A stretch of 58,203 nucleotides of DNA. Source: Chlamydiota bacterium (GTDB lineage: Bacteria; Chlamydiota; Chlamydiia; Chlamydiales; 2-12-FULL-49-11). The notes beneath the pieces were generated by a model. That model was not told the origin of the DNA, ran no database searches, and saw nothing but the letters and a program-made list of their open reading frames with translations. A program made the position numbers and the translations under genes. Below are positions 34,788-42,623 of the stretch, in pieces. The stretch's first letter is position 1; each line of letters begins with the position of its first letter. The stretch spans positions 1 to 58,203 of the forward strand of contig CANJWO010000005.1 of the NCBI GenBank assembly GCA_947478685.1, written 5' to 3'.

Positions 34788-35885
34788 GAGATAGGGTCAG
34801 TAGGAGATAGGGTCAGAGCTGCAAAACTGTAAGATGAGAAATGTTGGTGATTACAATTAATTGAAAATAATTTAATCTTGAGGCCGTTTTAATAAAGAAA
34901 GTGTAAAAATGGCTAGAGTAAAAAGGTATCATTTCCCAGGATCATTTTATCATGTAATGGCGAGGGGAGTTAACGCGCACAATATTTTCTTTTCAGAGTG
35001 GGATCGATATAGGCTGTTATTTTTAATGCAGGAAGGGGTTGAGCGTTATGGGCATCAAATTCATGCATTTTGTTTTATGAATAATCATATTCACCTGCTT
35101 ATTCAAGTAGGTGAAATCTCTTTGTCAAAAATCATGCAAAATTTAACTTCACGTTACGCCCAATCTGTTAATGCCAGGTATAGCAGGGTGGGTCATCTAT
35201 TTCAGGGAAGATTTAAGGCTATTCTTATTGAGGAGGGGTTTTATTTTAAAAAATTACTCCGTTACATTCACATGAATCCTGTTAGAGCAAATATTATTAG
35301 CGACCCAGGAGACCATATTTGGTCAAGCCATGGCGCATACATGAATCGAAAAAAAATAGGGTGGTTAGTCACAGATTTTGGTCTTTCTCACTTCGGTAAA
35401 AAAAGAGATGAGTCTGTAAGAAATTATAGTGCATATGTGGCAACTCAGGAGTCGGCAGAAGAATTAAAGGAGCTTCGTGGGAGTTTTAAAGATGGACAAT
35501 TTCTTGGGAGCAATGATTTTTTAGATTCGATAAAAAAGAGCGAGTTAGCTCAAATAAATATTAAATTACCTCTAAAAGTACTATTAAATGCTGTTTGTGA
35601 GACTCTTGAGATTCAGGAAGAATATGTGATCTCTTCGAGTCAATCAGCAAAGGCATCATTTGCTCGAGGTCTATTTTCTTGGATGGCAAGTAGAATACAA
35701 GATACTGTTATTAAAGAAATAGCATCTTTAATAAATCGAGATGCAAGTACGGTAAGCGGTTTGATTTCTAGATTTTATGATAAGAATAAAGATTTATCAA
35801 CAGTTCAAGAACTTGAAAAAAAAATAAGAGAAAAAACAGATCATCTTACAGTTTTGCAGCTCTGACCCTCTAACTGACCCTCTAA
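34785..35885. mobile_element. REP-associated transposon: tyrosine (HUH) transposase between inverted repeats
   Basis: Bases 34809-34837 and 35841-35869 form a perfect 29-bp inverted repeat flanking one transposase gene. Outside the left arm a 16-base unit containing GGGTCAG is repeated in tandem (34785-34800 and 34801-34816). Outside the right arm CTGACCCTCTAA is repeated (35862-35873 and 35874-35885). Subterminal hairpins and conserved tetra- to heptamers beside them are what Y1/HUH enzymes recognise. The element lies at the right edge of the accessory island. Confidence 0.8.
34909..35865 (+). CDS. REP-associated tyrosine transposase (Y1/HUH, RAYT)
   Basis: This 318-aa protein has the RAYT domain: FYHVMARGVNAHNIFF near residue 13, the metal-binding HUH motif NNHIHLLI with His60 and His62, FQGRFKA near 98, and a helix KKLLRYIHMNPVRA (114-127) that follows or includes the nucleophilic Tyr. 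These enzymes cut single-stranded DNA at REP hairpins by a 5'-phosphotyrosine link. The C-terminal third resembles the DnaA C-terminal helix-turn-helix found in many RAYTs (DASTVSGLISR). The TGA stop lies within the right inverted repeat. All key residues appear intact, so it may be active. Confidence 0.9.
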   Translation: MARVKRYHFPGSFYHVMARGVNAHNIFFSEWDRYRLLFLMQEGVERYGHQIHAFCFMNNHIHLLIQVGEISLSKIMQNLTSRYAQSVNARYSRVGHLFQGRFKAILIEEGFYFKKLLRYIHMNPVRANIISDPGDHIWSSHGAYMNRKKIGWLVTDFGLSHFGKKRDESVRNYSAYVATQESAEELKELRGSFKDGQFLGSNDFLDSIKKSELAQINIKLPLKVLLNAVCETLEIQEEYVISSSQSAKASFARGLFSWMASRIQDTVIKEIASLINRDASTVSGLISRFYDKNKDLSTVQELEKKIREKTDHLTVLQL

Positions 35886-35969
35886 ACAAATGCTTGTTCT
35901 ACGACTTGTAAGTATCCCAATTTTTGTGCAAATGGAGAATGTATTAGTGGGCCTAGTGTTTAATAATTG

Positions 35970-37070
35970 TTAGAGACATGCTGAAATAAGCTCGATGCTT
36001 CGTTCGATTTCTTCCTTGGTGGTGAGGCGGCTGAGGGAGAAGCGGAGGGAGGAGAGGGCGCGGTCTTTGGAGAGGCCCATGCCGAGAAGGACGTGGGAGG
36101 GTTCGAGGGTGCCGGAGGAGCAGGCGGAACCGAGGGAGGCGATGAGTCCCTTTTGGTCGAGGTTGATGAGGAGGGTTTCGGCGCAGGTGTTTTCGAAGTA
36201 GATGTTAGAAGTATTAGGAAGTCGCGTACCTTGGCCATTAATTTTGAAGTTTGGAAATTTGGTGAGGAGGAGGCTTTCGAAATGATCGCGAAGGGTTTCC
36301 ATTTGGGTGAAGGTGGTTTCGTCTATGAGGGAGATCGCTTTTGCGAGTCCCAGTATGCCGCTTAGATTTTCAGTCCCCGCGCGCATGCCCCGTTCTTGGT
36401 GGCCCCCTTTAAAAAGTGGAGGGATTTTATATTCTTTGCGGATAATTGCGAGTCCGATCCCTTTTGGCCCATGACACTTATGTCCTGAAAATGAGATTGC
36501 TGAGATCCCTTTTGGTAGAGGTGAACATTTTACTTTTCCAAGGAGTCCGACGCCATCGATTACGAGGGGTGTGCTGTTCCTTTCACAAAGGGCGGCGATC
36601 TCATTTAGAGGGATCATTACCCCTGTCTCGGTATTTGCCCCGGAGAGCATGATGAAAGAGGGTCTAACTCGTGTGAGTAGATCTTCAATGTCAGCTAACT
36701 TAGGTGACCCCGTCTCATTAATATTGAGAAGGATGGGTCTGTATGGTTTAAGTGCTTCAAGAGCTGAGGCATGTTCAATGGCGGTCGAAATGATCGGGCC
36801 CGGCCTACGTTGATGAAAACCGTGAATGAGCATGTGATTGCTCTCTGTTCCACCAGAAGTAAAATAGACCTCTTCAGGGAGGAGCCCAAAATATTTTGCA
36901 ATGGATCTTCTGCTTTGAATGATTTTTTCTCTCGCCTCTCTACCATAGGAAGTGACACTTGATGGATTTCTAGGAATGCCATCAAGATCATAGAGCATAG
37001 CTTCTACTACTTCAGGGAGAATTGAAGTGGTTGCGTTGTTATCGAGGTATATCGTTTTTGGGTACATCAT
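35970..37070 (-). CDS. cysteine desulfurase (NifS/IscS-like)
   Basis: This 366-aa PLP enzyme releases sulfur from cysteine for iron-sulfur clusters and thiolated tRNA. Seen are YLDNNATTSILPEV at the start, the cofactor Lys in SFSGHKCHGPKG (about 203-214), and the catalytic-loop Cys in LGSACSSGTLEPSHVLLGMG (from about 318). The loop is the short type of group II... or IscS-like enzymes with Cys-Ser-Ser-Gly, so I call it NifS/IscS-like. Two adjacent ATG codons start it, overlapping the end of the PP2C gene by about 30 bases. The NifS-PP2C order matches what I recall of Chlamydia. Confidence 0.93.
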   Translation of the reverse strand: MMYPKTIYLDNNATTSILPEVVEAMLYDLDGIPRNPSSVTSYGREAREKIIQSRRSIAKYFGLLPEEVYFTSGGTESNHMLIHGFHQRRPGPIISTAIEHASALEALKPYRPILLNINETGSPKLADIEDLLTRVRPSFIMLSGANTETGVMIPLNEIAALCERNSTPLVIDGVGLLGKVKCSPLPKGISAISFSGHKCHGPKGIGLAIIRKEYKIPPLFKGGHQERGMRAGTENLSGILGLAKAISLIDETTFTQMETLRDHFESLLLTKFPNFKINGQGTRLPNTSNIYFENTCAETLLINLDQKGLIASLGSACSSGTLEPSHVLLGMGLSKDRALSSLRFSLSRLTTKEEIERSIELISACL

Positions 37071-37809
37071 GAATGCGCACTAAAAGGAGGGTTATGTTGT
37101 CATGCCCTCCGCTCTCTTTTGCCGTTTCAATAAGGTGGCTTGCCACTTGATTTAAATCGGTATAGTTTTTTAAGAGCGATTCAATAAGGCCATCAGAGAC
37201 TAGATCGTGGAGGCCGTCTGAACATAGGAGATATACATCACCTATTTCTACTTTCTCCGACCGGATCTCTGGTGAAACAAAAATTGAAGTTCCTATTGCT
37301 TTAGCGAGGACTTTCCTGGGTAAGGATACACCATTTCGATTTTCTGTAGAAGAGTCGTTTTTAGCTATAACTGTGTGATCGCTTGTTAAGGCTTTTAAGG
37401 TCTGATTTCGGAATCTATAAATTCGACTATCACCGACGTGAGAATAGATAATAAATTCTTTAAAAAAGAGGATGCTGCAGAGAGTTGTTCCCATTCCGCA
37501 CAGATTTGGATTAGAAGTTCCGAGGTGATGAACCCAGAGGTTTGTGTTCTCAATCACCGATTCTACGCGGGATTGGATCTCTTCTAATTCAAGAGAGCCT
37601 TTCGGATTTAGAAAGAGATTTTGGATACCAGAACACATATATTCGACCGCTCTTGAAGCGGCGATTTCTCCGGCATTATGTCCACCCATGCCATCTGCAA
37701 GGATAAAAAATTTTTCTTTAGGAAGTTCTCTAAAGACATCTTCATTGTTGTTTCGGATTAACCCAATATCGGATTTTCCAAAACTTTCGATGTTAAAATG
37801 ATTCGTCAA
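37039..37809 (-). CDS. PP2C-family serine/threonine phosphatase
   Basis: This 256-aa metal-dependent phosphatase has all PP2C motifs: SDIGLIRNNNEDVF near 13, ADGMGGHNAGE (about 38-48), GDSRIYRF (about 125), CSDGLHDLVSD (about 199) and GGHDNITLLLV near 236. The Asp residues that bind two Mn/Mg ions are in place. It should reverse phosphorylation by PknD-type kinases (encoded at 11.2-14 kb). The C-terminus overlaps the start of the NifS-like gene. The start codon is preceded by AT-rich sequence without a clear binding site. Confidence 0.93.
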   Translation of the reverse strand: MTNHFNIESFGKSDIGLIRNNNEDVFRELPKEKFFILADGMGGHNAGEIAASRAVEYMCSGIQNLFLNPKGSLELEEIQSRVESVIENTNLWVHHLGTSNPNLCGMGTTLCSILFFKEFIIYSHVGDSRIYRFRNQTLKALTSDHTVIAKNDSSTENRNGVSLPRKVLAKAIGTSIFVSPEIRSEKVEIGDVYLLCSDGLHDLVSDGLIESLLKNYTDLNQVASHLIETAKESGGHDNITLLLVRIHDVPKNDIPR

Positions 37810-37829
37810 ATGCTAGTCCCAAATAATTT

Positions 37830-38636
37830 TTATACATGTGTAAAAATAATTCTAATAACACTAATAGAATTGAAAGTCACGTGTAAAAGAATAGAGGCAA
37901 ATAGGGACCTCGTTTTTTCGTAGACAAAGCCTAGATAGCTACCAAAGGCAAAGAGGGTTAAAAGAAGGGGTATGTTTTCTATCGACTGGCTGGGGGAAAA
38001 GTGAAAGAGGGAAAAGATAAAAGAGCTTAGAAAAATTGCTGTAAAAGCTGTGAATTTTGTGCGGAGGTAAGAGAAGAGTATCCCTCTAAATAAAAATTCT
38101 TCAAATATGGGGGCTACGATTAAAATTGAAAAAAAGGCAACCACAGAGGTTGATGGATTACTTAAGGACTCTTTCAAAAACCGAACAGCTACCTGTTCTT
38201 TGCCTGTGGGAGCAACAAAAAGGGAGGTCAATATTTCTGCAAGGTAGGTGACAGATGCGACAACTGGCATTGCAATCACCCAGAAAATAATTCCCATTTC
38301 ACCATCAGCTTTTAAAGAGAGGGCACCTGGAAAATTTCGATCTTTCCATACGGCAAGCATAGTCTTCCGATCAGAGCAATAGCTATAGAGAAAAAAGATG
38401 AGGGCAGTGAGGGAAAATGCAAGAATATGGCCGAGTATTAGTTTAGGGAAAAGAGGGAGGACAAGAAAGTAGACGCCAATAAAAATAAAAAAATAGATTA
38501 AGACATCCTGCAGCGAAATAAGAGGTCCCTTAAAATTTTTATAAGGGAGGCTATAATACCCTTTTGCATAGGAGGCCCATGAGATAATGAAGGCAAGGGC
38601 GAGGAAAAATGACATGCCGGCTAAACTATCCGTCAT
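37830..38636 (-). CDS. CPBP-family intramembrane protease
   Basis: This 268-aa protein has about seven to eight membrane helices and the CPBP (CAAX and bacteriocin-processing) signature: PIFEEFLFRGILF with the Glu-Glu-x-x-x-Arg pair, then FSLFHFSPSQ, and LLHVTFNS in the last helix, giving the Glu and His of the site. In eukaryotes this fold trims CAAX proteins; in bacteria its targets are often unknown. It overlaps the lipoprotein gene by 4 bases at its start. Confidence 0.88.
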   Translation of the reverse strand: MTDSLAGMSFFLALAFIISWASYAKGYYSLPYKNFKGPLISLQDVLIYFFIFIGVYFLVLPLFPKLILGHILAFSLTALIFFLYSYCSDRKTMLAVWKDRNFPGALSLKADGEMGIIFWVIAMPVVASVTYLAEILTSLFVAPTGKEQVAVRFLKESLSNPSTSVVAFFSILIVAPIFEEFLFRGILFSYLRTKFTAFTAIFLSSFIFSLFHFSPSQSIENIPLLLTLFAFGSYLGFVYEKTRSLFASILLHVTFNSISVIRIIFTHV

Positions 38637-39262
38637 ATTCTGGCCAACAAGATGTATTCTTGGATTTGCTTGGATAGCCTTTTCACCATATGAGAGTGAG
38701 CCATGCCAATAGGGGACATAAAAAAGGCGGTCTTGCTAATAGTATCTACACTATAGTCAATTTTAATCGAAATGTTGAAGGAATCTTGGATCAATTCTTG
38801 AAGGATCACTTTTGGAACAGGTGTCCGAATGTCGATCACATGAACTCTAAAGGCCATGTCAAGAGAGTAAGATTGGGGCGGAATTCGTGACGGTTTTGGA
38901 ATGAGATTGTGTTCGACAAGTTCGATAAAAACGATAAATTCAGATGTAGAGGCATTTTCATAAAGCCACCGAATATCTTCTAAAAGGGGATTAATCTCTG
39001 AAAGATCGGTTAAGTGCTTTCCTAAAACTGAAAAATCCTTAGTCAGATAAAATTGTTTAGTCTCTAAAAACTTTTCCGAAATCACCTCTGTTAGCTCATC
39101 AGAAAGATTCCAAGGAAGTTTGCCTGCCTTACTTGTAATCACAGGAACAATAGCAACTCGCGGCTTTGCAGCCCCATTGTCATGATATCGAAATTGATTC
39201 GATCCAAAATGTCTCTCCGCACATGAACAAAAAACTAGAGCCAAAAGCATCACTTTCCACAT
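38633..39262 (-). CDS. predicted lipoprotein, unknown
   Basis: This 209-aa protein opens with MWKVMLLALVFCSCAE, a short lipoprotein signal with lipidated Cys14. The mature part has alternating strands and helices with RVAIVPVITSKAG near 35, resembling TolB/CsgG-type N-terminal folds that build small-molecule-free beta-alpha-beta domains in the periplasm (weak analogy). Its stop overlaps the start of the CPBP protease by 4 bases, so they are co-expressed. Membership of chlamydial conserved lipoproteins is likely. Confidence 0.7.
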   Translation of the reverse strand: MWKVMLLALVFCSCAERHFGSNQFRYHDNGAAKPRVAIVPVITSKAGKLPWNLSDELTEVISEKFLETKQFYLTKDFSVLGKHLTDLSEINPLLEDIRWLYENASTSEFIVFIELVEHNLIPKPSRIPPQSYSLDMAFRVHVIDIRTPVPKVILQELIQDSFNISIKIDYSVDTISKTAFFMSPIGMAHSHMVKRLSKQIQEYILLARI

Positions 39263-39281
39263 AGTTCAACCATAACATAAA

Positions 39282-41129
39282 TTAATGCCTGCAGGCAATT
39301 AGAAATGATCTTGGGGGGACAGTTAAGAGTTCGGTGGCGCTGATGTCTTTACTTGTTTGGAGGAGGATTTTCCAATGGGTGAGCCCGTAGGCAGGGAGGA
39401 AAAGGGGGGAATTTGAGGTGTTGAAGGCAATGAGGTAGGAGTTTTTGATGAGGAGGACAACGATGTGTTCCTTGATCATGACTAGATGGATATCGCTTTC
39501 GGTAAGATAGTGCTCTAGGTTATAGAGGGGGATCGATTTTCTTAAAAAGATAAGAGACCTGAGGAAGGGGAAAATCTCCGATGTTTTGTCCCAATTAAAC
39601 CAGCTTGGCTCGTCTTGACAATAGGTATTATTGTTGCCAAGATTTGTATGGCCATATTCATCTCCCATCCGAATCATTGGGACGCCTATTGCGAGAAGGT
39701 TTGCAAAAAGGAGGTTTTTCATTTGTAATAGACGAATAGCTAGTATTTTAGGATCATTTGTAAGTCCTTCTACCCCATAATTAAAAGAGCTGTTATCACT
39801 GTCACCATCACGATTATGTTCGCCATTATTTTGATTGTGCTTTTGATTATAAGAGACAAGGTCGTTTAAGGAAAAACCGTCGTGACAGGTAACATAATTG
39901 ATTGTCTTTGTAGGGGGAGAGCCTACAGGAAAAAGATATTTAGAACCTAGGAATGAATCTTTAAAAAACTGTTCTTGCATAGAGTCGCCTCGAATGAATC
40001 TGCGCATTGCAATTCTAAATGAACTATTCCAAGCAGAGCACTCTTTTATGGAGAATCCGTTCAACAGGTTAATACCGTAACAATCCCATGGTTCTAATAT
40101 CAATTTGCAATCTGCGAGAATGGGGTCATTTTCCAAGAGCTCAAAAAATGGAGGGAGGGTTAAAGGGGTGCCATCAGGTCCTCTTGCAAAGCAGCCGCCA
40201 AGATCAAATCTAAAACCATCAATCTCACACTCCTTAGCAAAATAGTGGAGAGAAGACATAATAAGATGAGAGGTGGCCAAGCTATTGGCAGAAAGGGTGT
40301 TGCCACATCCACTAAAGTTTGTATGTGCTTTATCCTTAGTTAGGATAAAATAGGCTGCCTTATCAATTTTTTCTAAACCAGATAGTGGGCTTACATGGTT
40401 ATAGACAACATCCAGAATGACTTCGATCCTGTTTTTGTGAAATTCCCGGACCATTGTTTTAAATTCATTCAAAGGGGCTAGCCGGTCATTTGAAGTAGCA
40501 TACCGTTTTGTAGGGCAGAAAAAATTCATAGTCATATAACCCCAAAAGTCCCACAGTCTTTTTCCTGTTATCGGTTCCTTTCTAGGATTTTCTCGTTCAT
40601 CAAATTCATGAATAGGTAATAGCTCTATTGCATTGATTCCTAATTCTTTGAGATATGGTATTTTCTCGATAAGGCCAAGATAGGTTCCTGGATGAGTTAC
40701 ATTGCTCGATTTATTTTTAGTAAAGCCTCGTACATGCATTTCGTATATAATAAGATGCTTCTTTGGAATATTTGGCTTTGGAGTATTTTCCCAGTCGAAT
40801 TTATGATCAAAAGTCAGTTGACATTTAGGGCTATCTTGCCATACACCCCAAGTGTGAGGCGTTGTAAGCGCCTTAGCATAAGGATCGAGAACTAGATTGC
40901 CATCGACTTCGAAAAGATATAGTGTCGATAGCGGAATAGGGTCCATTTCTACCTGCCAAATACCTGGTATTGTTTGATGTAGAGACAAAATATCTTTCGG
41001 TAAGCTATTGTTTGGATCAAATAGATGGAGTTTGACAGTTTTAGCTACAATTGAGAAAATAGAGAAAATAAGTTTATTATCTCTTAATACTGCGCCAAAG
41101 GCGTGAAATGTAGGGATCTTAGCTGGCAT
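39282..41129 (-). CDS. glgX: glycogen debranching enzyme (isoamylase-type)
   Basis: About 615 aa from ATG 41129 (a start at 41180 would add 17 hydrophobic residues; neither has a ribosome binding site). It has an N-terminal CBM48 beta-sandwich and a GH13 barrel: LDVVYNHVSP, the nucleophile Asp in GFRFDLGG, acid-base Glu in LILEPWD, and NYVTCHDGFSL. It hydrolyses alpha-1,6 branches of glycogen limit dextrin, releasing maltooligosaccharides. Chlamydiae store and use glycogen. It is divergent from the chaperone gene at 41284, as glgX is from slc1 in Chlamydia, as I recall. Confidence 0.93.
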   Translation of the reverse strand: MPAKIPTFHAFGAVLRDNKLIFSIFSIVAKTVKLHLFDPNNSLPKDILSLHQTIPGIWQVEMDPIPLSTLYLFEVDGNLVLDPYAKALTTPHTWGVWQDSPKCQLTFDHKFDWENTPKPNIPKKHLIIYEMHVRGFTKNKSSNVTHPGTYLGLIEKIPYLKELGINAIELLPIHEFDERENPRKEPITGKRLWDFWGYMTMNFFCPTKRYATSNDRLAPLNEFKTMVREFHKNRIEVILDVVYNHVSPLSGLEKIDKAAYFILTKDKAHTNFSGCGNTLSANSLATSHLIMSSLHYFAKECEIDGFRFDLGGCFARGPDGTPLTLPPFFELLENDPILADCKLILEPWDCYGINLLNGFSIKECSAWNSSFRIAMRRFIRGDSMQEQFFKDSFLGSKYLFPVGSPPTKTINYVTCHDGFSLNDLVSYNQKHNQNNGEHNRDGDSDNSSFNYGVEGLTNDPKILAIRLLQMKNLLFANLLAIGVPMIRMGDEYGHTNLGNNNTYCQDEPSWFNWDKTSEIFPFLRSLIFLRKSIPLYNLEHYLTESDIHLVMIKEHIVVLLIKNSYLIAFNTSNSPLFLPAYGLTHWKILLQTSKDISATELLTVPPRSFLIACRH

Positions 41130-41283
41130 ACAATTGGAGTCTAATGAATAAAATGGAAAAAGCATAGAAAAAAATTGCATTTTTTGATATGAATTACGCA
41201 GTCTAAAATTAAGGAAACATCTAGTTTTATAGTCACAAGGTCTATAGAATTGGATAACAGAAAATTGCTCTCAAGGAGGACTA

Positions 41284-41820
41284 ATGTCTCGCGAAAATGC
41301 TGAAGAAAATTTAAGAGAATTTGGTAAAGAGCTGAATTTAGAAGGTTTAACATTTGATGAGAACCATACGTGTATACTAGGTATTGATAATACCTTCTCT
41401 CTTCACTTAACCTTTGAACCTAATTCAGATAGACTTTACTTATATTCACCTATATTAGATGGTCTCCCAACGGACACCAAATCACGACTCCTTCTATATG
41501 AAACACTTCTAGAAGGTTCTATGCTAGGCGGCCAAATGGCTGGCGGCGGCGTAGGGGTAGCTACAAAAGAAGAATTGATACTGATGCATTGCGTCCTAGA
41601 AATGGCTAATGCAGATGCCTCAGCTCTTAGAAGATTTGCCCCAATCTTTGTCGAAGCCGTAGAAAAATGGCGCGAAATCGCTAGAAAAATCATCGAAGGC
41701 CGTTTTGACAAAGAACGCGACGCTCCTAAACTTCCTACACCTGGAATGCCAGGCGGCGGAAGACCCGGTGGCTCAGATTTCCAAAAACCACCTGGAACCG
41801 ACTCATACATTAAGATCTAA
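41284..41820 (+). CDS. slc1: type III secretion chaperone, CesT/SycE-like (Slc1-like)
   Basis: This 178-aa acidic protein has the compact alpha-beta fold of class I secretion chaperones: LREFGKELNLEGLTFDENHTC, of which the first helix and first strand are typical, followed by strands FSLHLTFEPNSDRLYLYSP, and a helix rich in Leu near 80-95. It carries a longer Pro/Gly-rich C-terminal tail (PTPGMPGGGRPGG) than usual. A perfect AAGGAGG lies 4-5 bases before the ATG, among the best binding sites in the window. A homodimer probably holds effector N-termini in a secretion-competent state. Context next to glgX supports the Slc1 assignment. Confidence 0.85.
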   Translation: MSRENAEENLREFGKELNLEGLTFDENHTCILGIDNTFSLHLTFEPNSDRLYLYSPILDGLPTDTKSRLLLYETLLEGSMLGGQMAGGGVGVATKEELILMHCVLEMANADASALRRFAPIFVEAVEKWREIARKIIEGRFDKERDAPKLPTPGMPGGGRPGGSDFQKPPGTDSYIKI

Positions 41821-41825
41821 TTCTT

Positions 41826-41852
41826 AAAGCCTCCCTTCCCGGGAGGCTTTAT
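41826..41852 (+). terminator. rho-independent terminator after the chaperone gene
   Basis: AAAGCCTCCC (41826-41835) pairs perfectly with GGGAGGCTTT (41841-41850), loop 5 bases, five bases after the stop. The T-run is short (TTTAT). The symmetric stem could also serve the convergent gene, whose stop is at 41869. Confidence 0.8.
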
Positions 41853-41868
41853 AAGACAATCTATTATA

Positions 41869-42219
41869 TTAGCTATTATAGGAGTTTTCTATAACATCGA
41901 GTATCAAATTAATTCTATCTTCACTCATTTCATAGTAACTAACAGCATTAGCAGGAGTTTCCGCTCCGGCCGATCCCCATATTCTGATAAGATCGTTTAT
42001 GCAGCTGACTATAATGAATTTAAATGGTCCTCGAATAATTGGATCCGCAGGAAAATTAGTTATAAATCCGCTCAATATATTAGCTAGTTCTTGTCTGAAT
42101 GTGCCAATTTGCGGTGAATTAATACTTAGCGCATCTCTATAAGAGATAAGCGCGTATTGAACTTGTTGTACTAAATAGATCTCTGTTTGTTTATTACTTG
42201 GTTGATTAGGTATTGTCAT
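41869..42219 (-). CDS. small unknown protein behind a heptamer-repeat promoter
   Basis: This 116-aa protein starts at ATG 42219, chosen because GGAG lies 5-8 bases upstream; an ATG at 42231 would sit on top of that site. It is helical, has one Cys and no membrane segment. A TATAAT stands at 42250-42255 on the same strand, about 30 bases before the start, directly beside the TATAAGC array. No family recognised. It could be an effector or regulator whose expression is switchable. Confidence 0.6.
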   Translation of the reverse strand: MTIPNQPSNKQTEIYLVQQVQYALISYRDALSINSPQIGTFRQELANILSGFITNFPADPIIRGPFKFIIVSCINDLIRIWGSAGAETPANAVSYYEMSEDRINLILDVIENSYNS

Positions 42220-42249
42220 GATTTTCTCCATATTTTTTAATCTAATCTA

Positions 42250-42255
42250 ATTATA
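42250..42255 (-). promoter_or_regulatory. -10 promoter element TATAAT
   Basis: On the minus strand TATAAT lies 31 bases from the ATG of the small unknown gene, with a plausible start of transcription near 42243. No good -35 hexamer is evident; the spacer and -35 zone are occupied by heptamer repeats. Confidence 0.5.
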
Positions 42256-42282
42256 AGCTATAAGCTATAAGCTATAAGCTAT
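42252..42282. repeat. heptamer array TATAAGC, 4.4 copies
   Basis: Four perfect copies (42252-42258, 42259-42265, 42266-42272, 42273-42279) and a partial one. Copy changes would shift promoter spacing by 7 bases, the kind of array used for phase variation in other bacteria. Confidence 0.9.
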
Positions 42283-42307
42283 TGTATATCCGTAGCTTAG
42301 AATTCGT

Positions 42308-42391
42308 GGTCAAGCATGCAGTTATGAAGTTTAGAATGTGACTGAAACTACATAACTGCATGCCTGACCCCTCACATGCCTGACCCCTCAC
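42308..42391. mobile_element. REP-like palindrome with 16-base tandem repeat
   Basis: Arms at 42308-42332 and 42345-42369 are inverted repeats with 23 of 25 positions matching. A 16-base unit ATGCCTGACCCCTCAC is repeated at 42360-42375 and 42376-42391. The CTGACCC words and the duplicated 16-mer copy the design at the ends of the transposon at 34785-35885, so it looks like a non-autonomous element or scar mobilised by that type of transposase. Confidence 0.65.
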
Positions 42392-42623
42392 ACTGACAAA
42401 TAGTATTGCGGAGTTTAATCAAGCTTTTATGAATTTTAAGAATGGTTATGCATGTAAAGGAGTTATGTCTGCTGATGGAAAATCTGGGGATCCTTGCTCC
42501 ATGCTTATGTTTAATGCAATAGATAAAGGAGCAGATGTAGCTAGAGGAAAGATGGATATGGCTTTGACAGATACGACTAATGTTTGCTATTCGACAGCTT
42601 ACTGTTGGGCTCCAGTGAAGTAA
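42384..42623 (+). pseudogene. C-terminal remnant of a truncated gene
   Basis: A reading frame runs from the end of the palindrome (42384) to the stop at 42623; the first ATG is 42429, giving at most 64 aa with several Cys. There is no ribosome binding site before that ATG, and the frame stays open back to the transposon edge, so it looks like the tail of a gene cut by the insertion. The Cys, Gly and the SIAEFN opening faintly resemble the end of island protein 1. Its stop abuts the dnaA stop. Confidence 0.5.
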
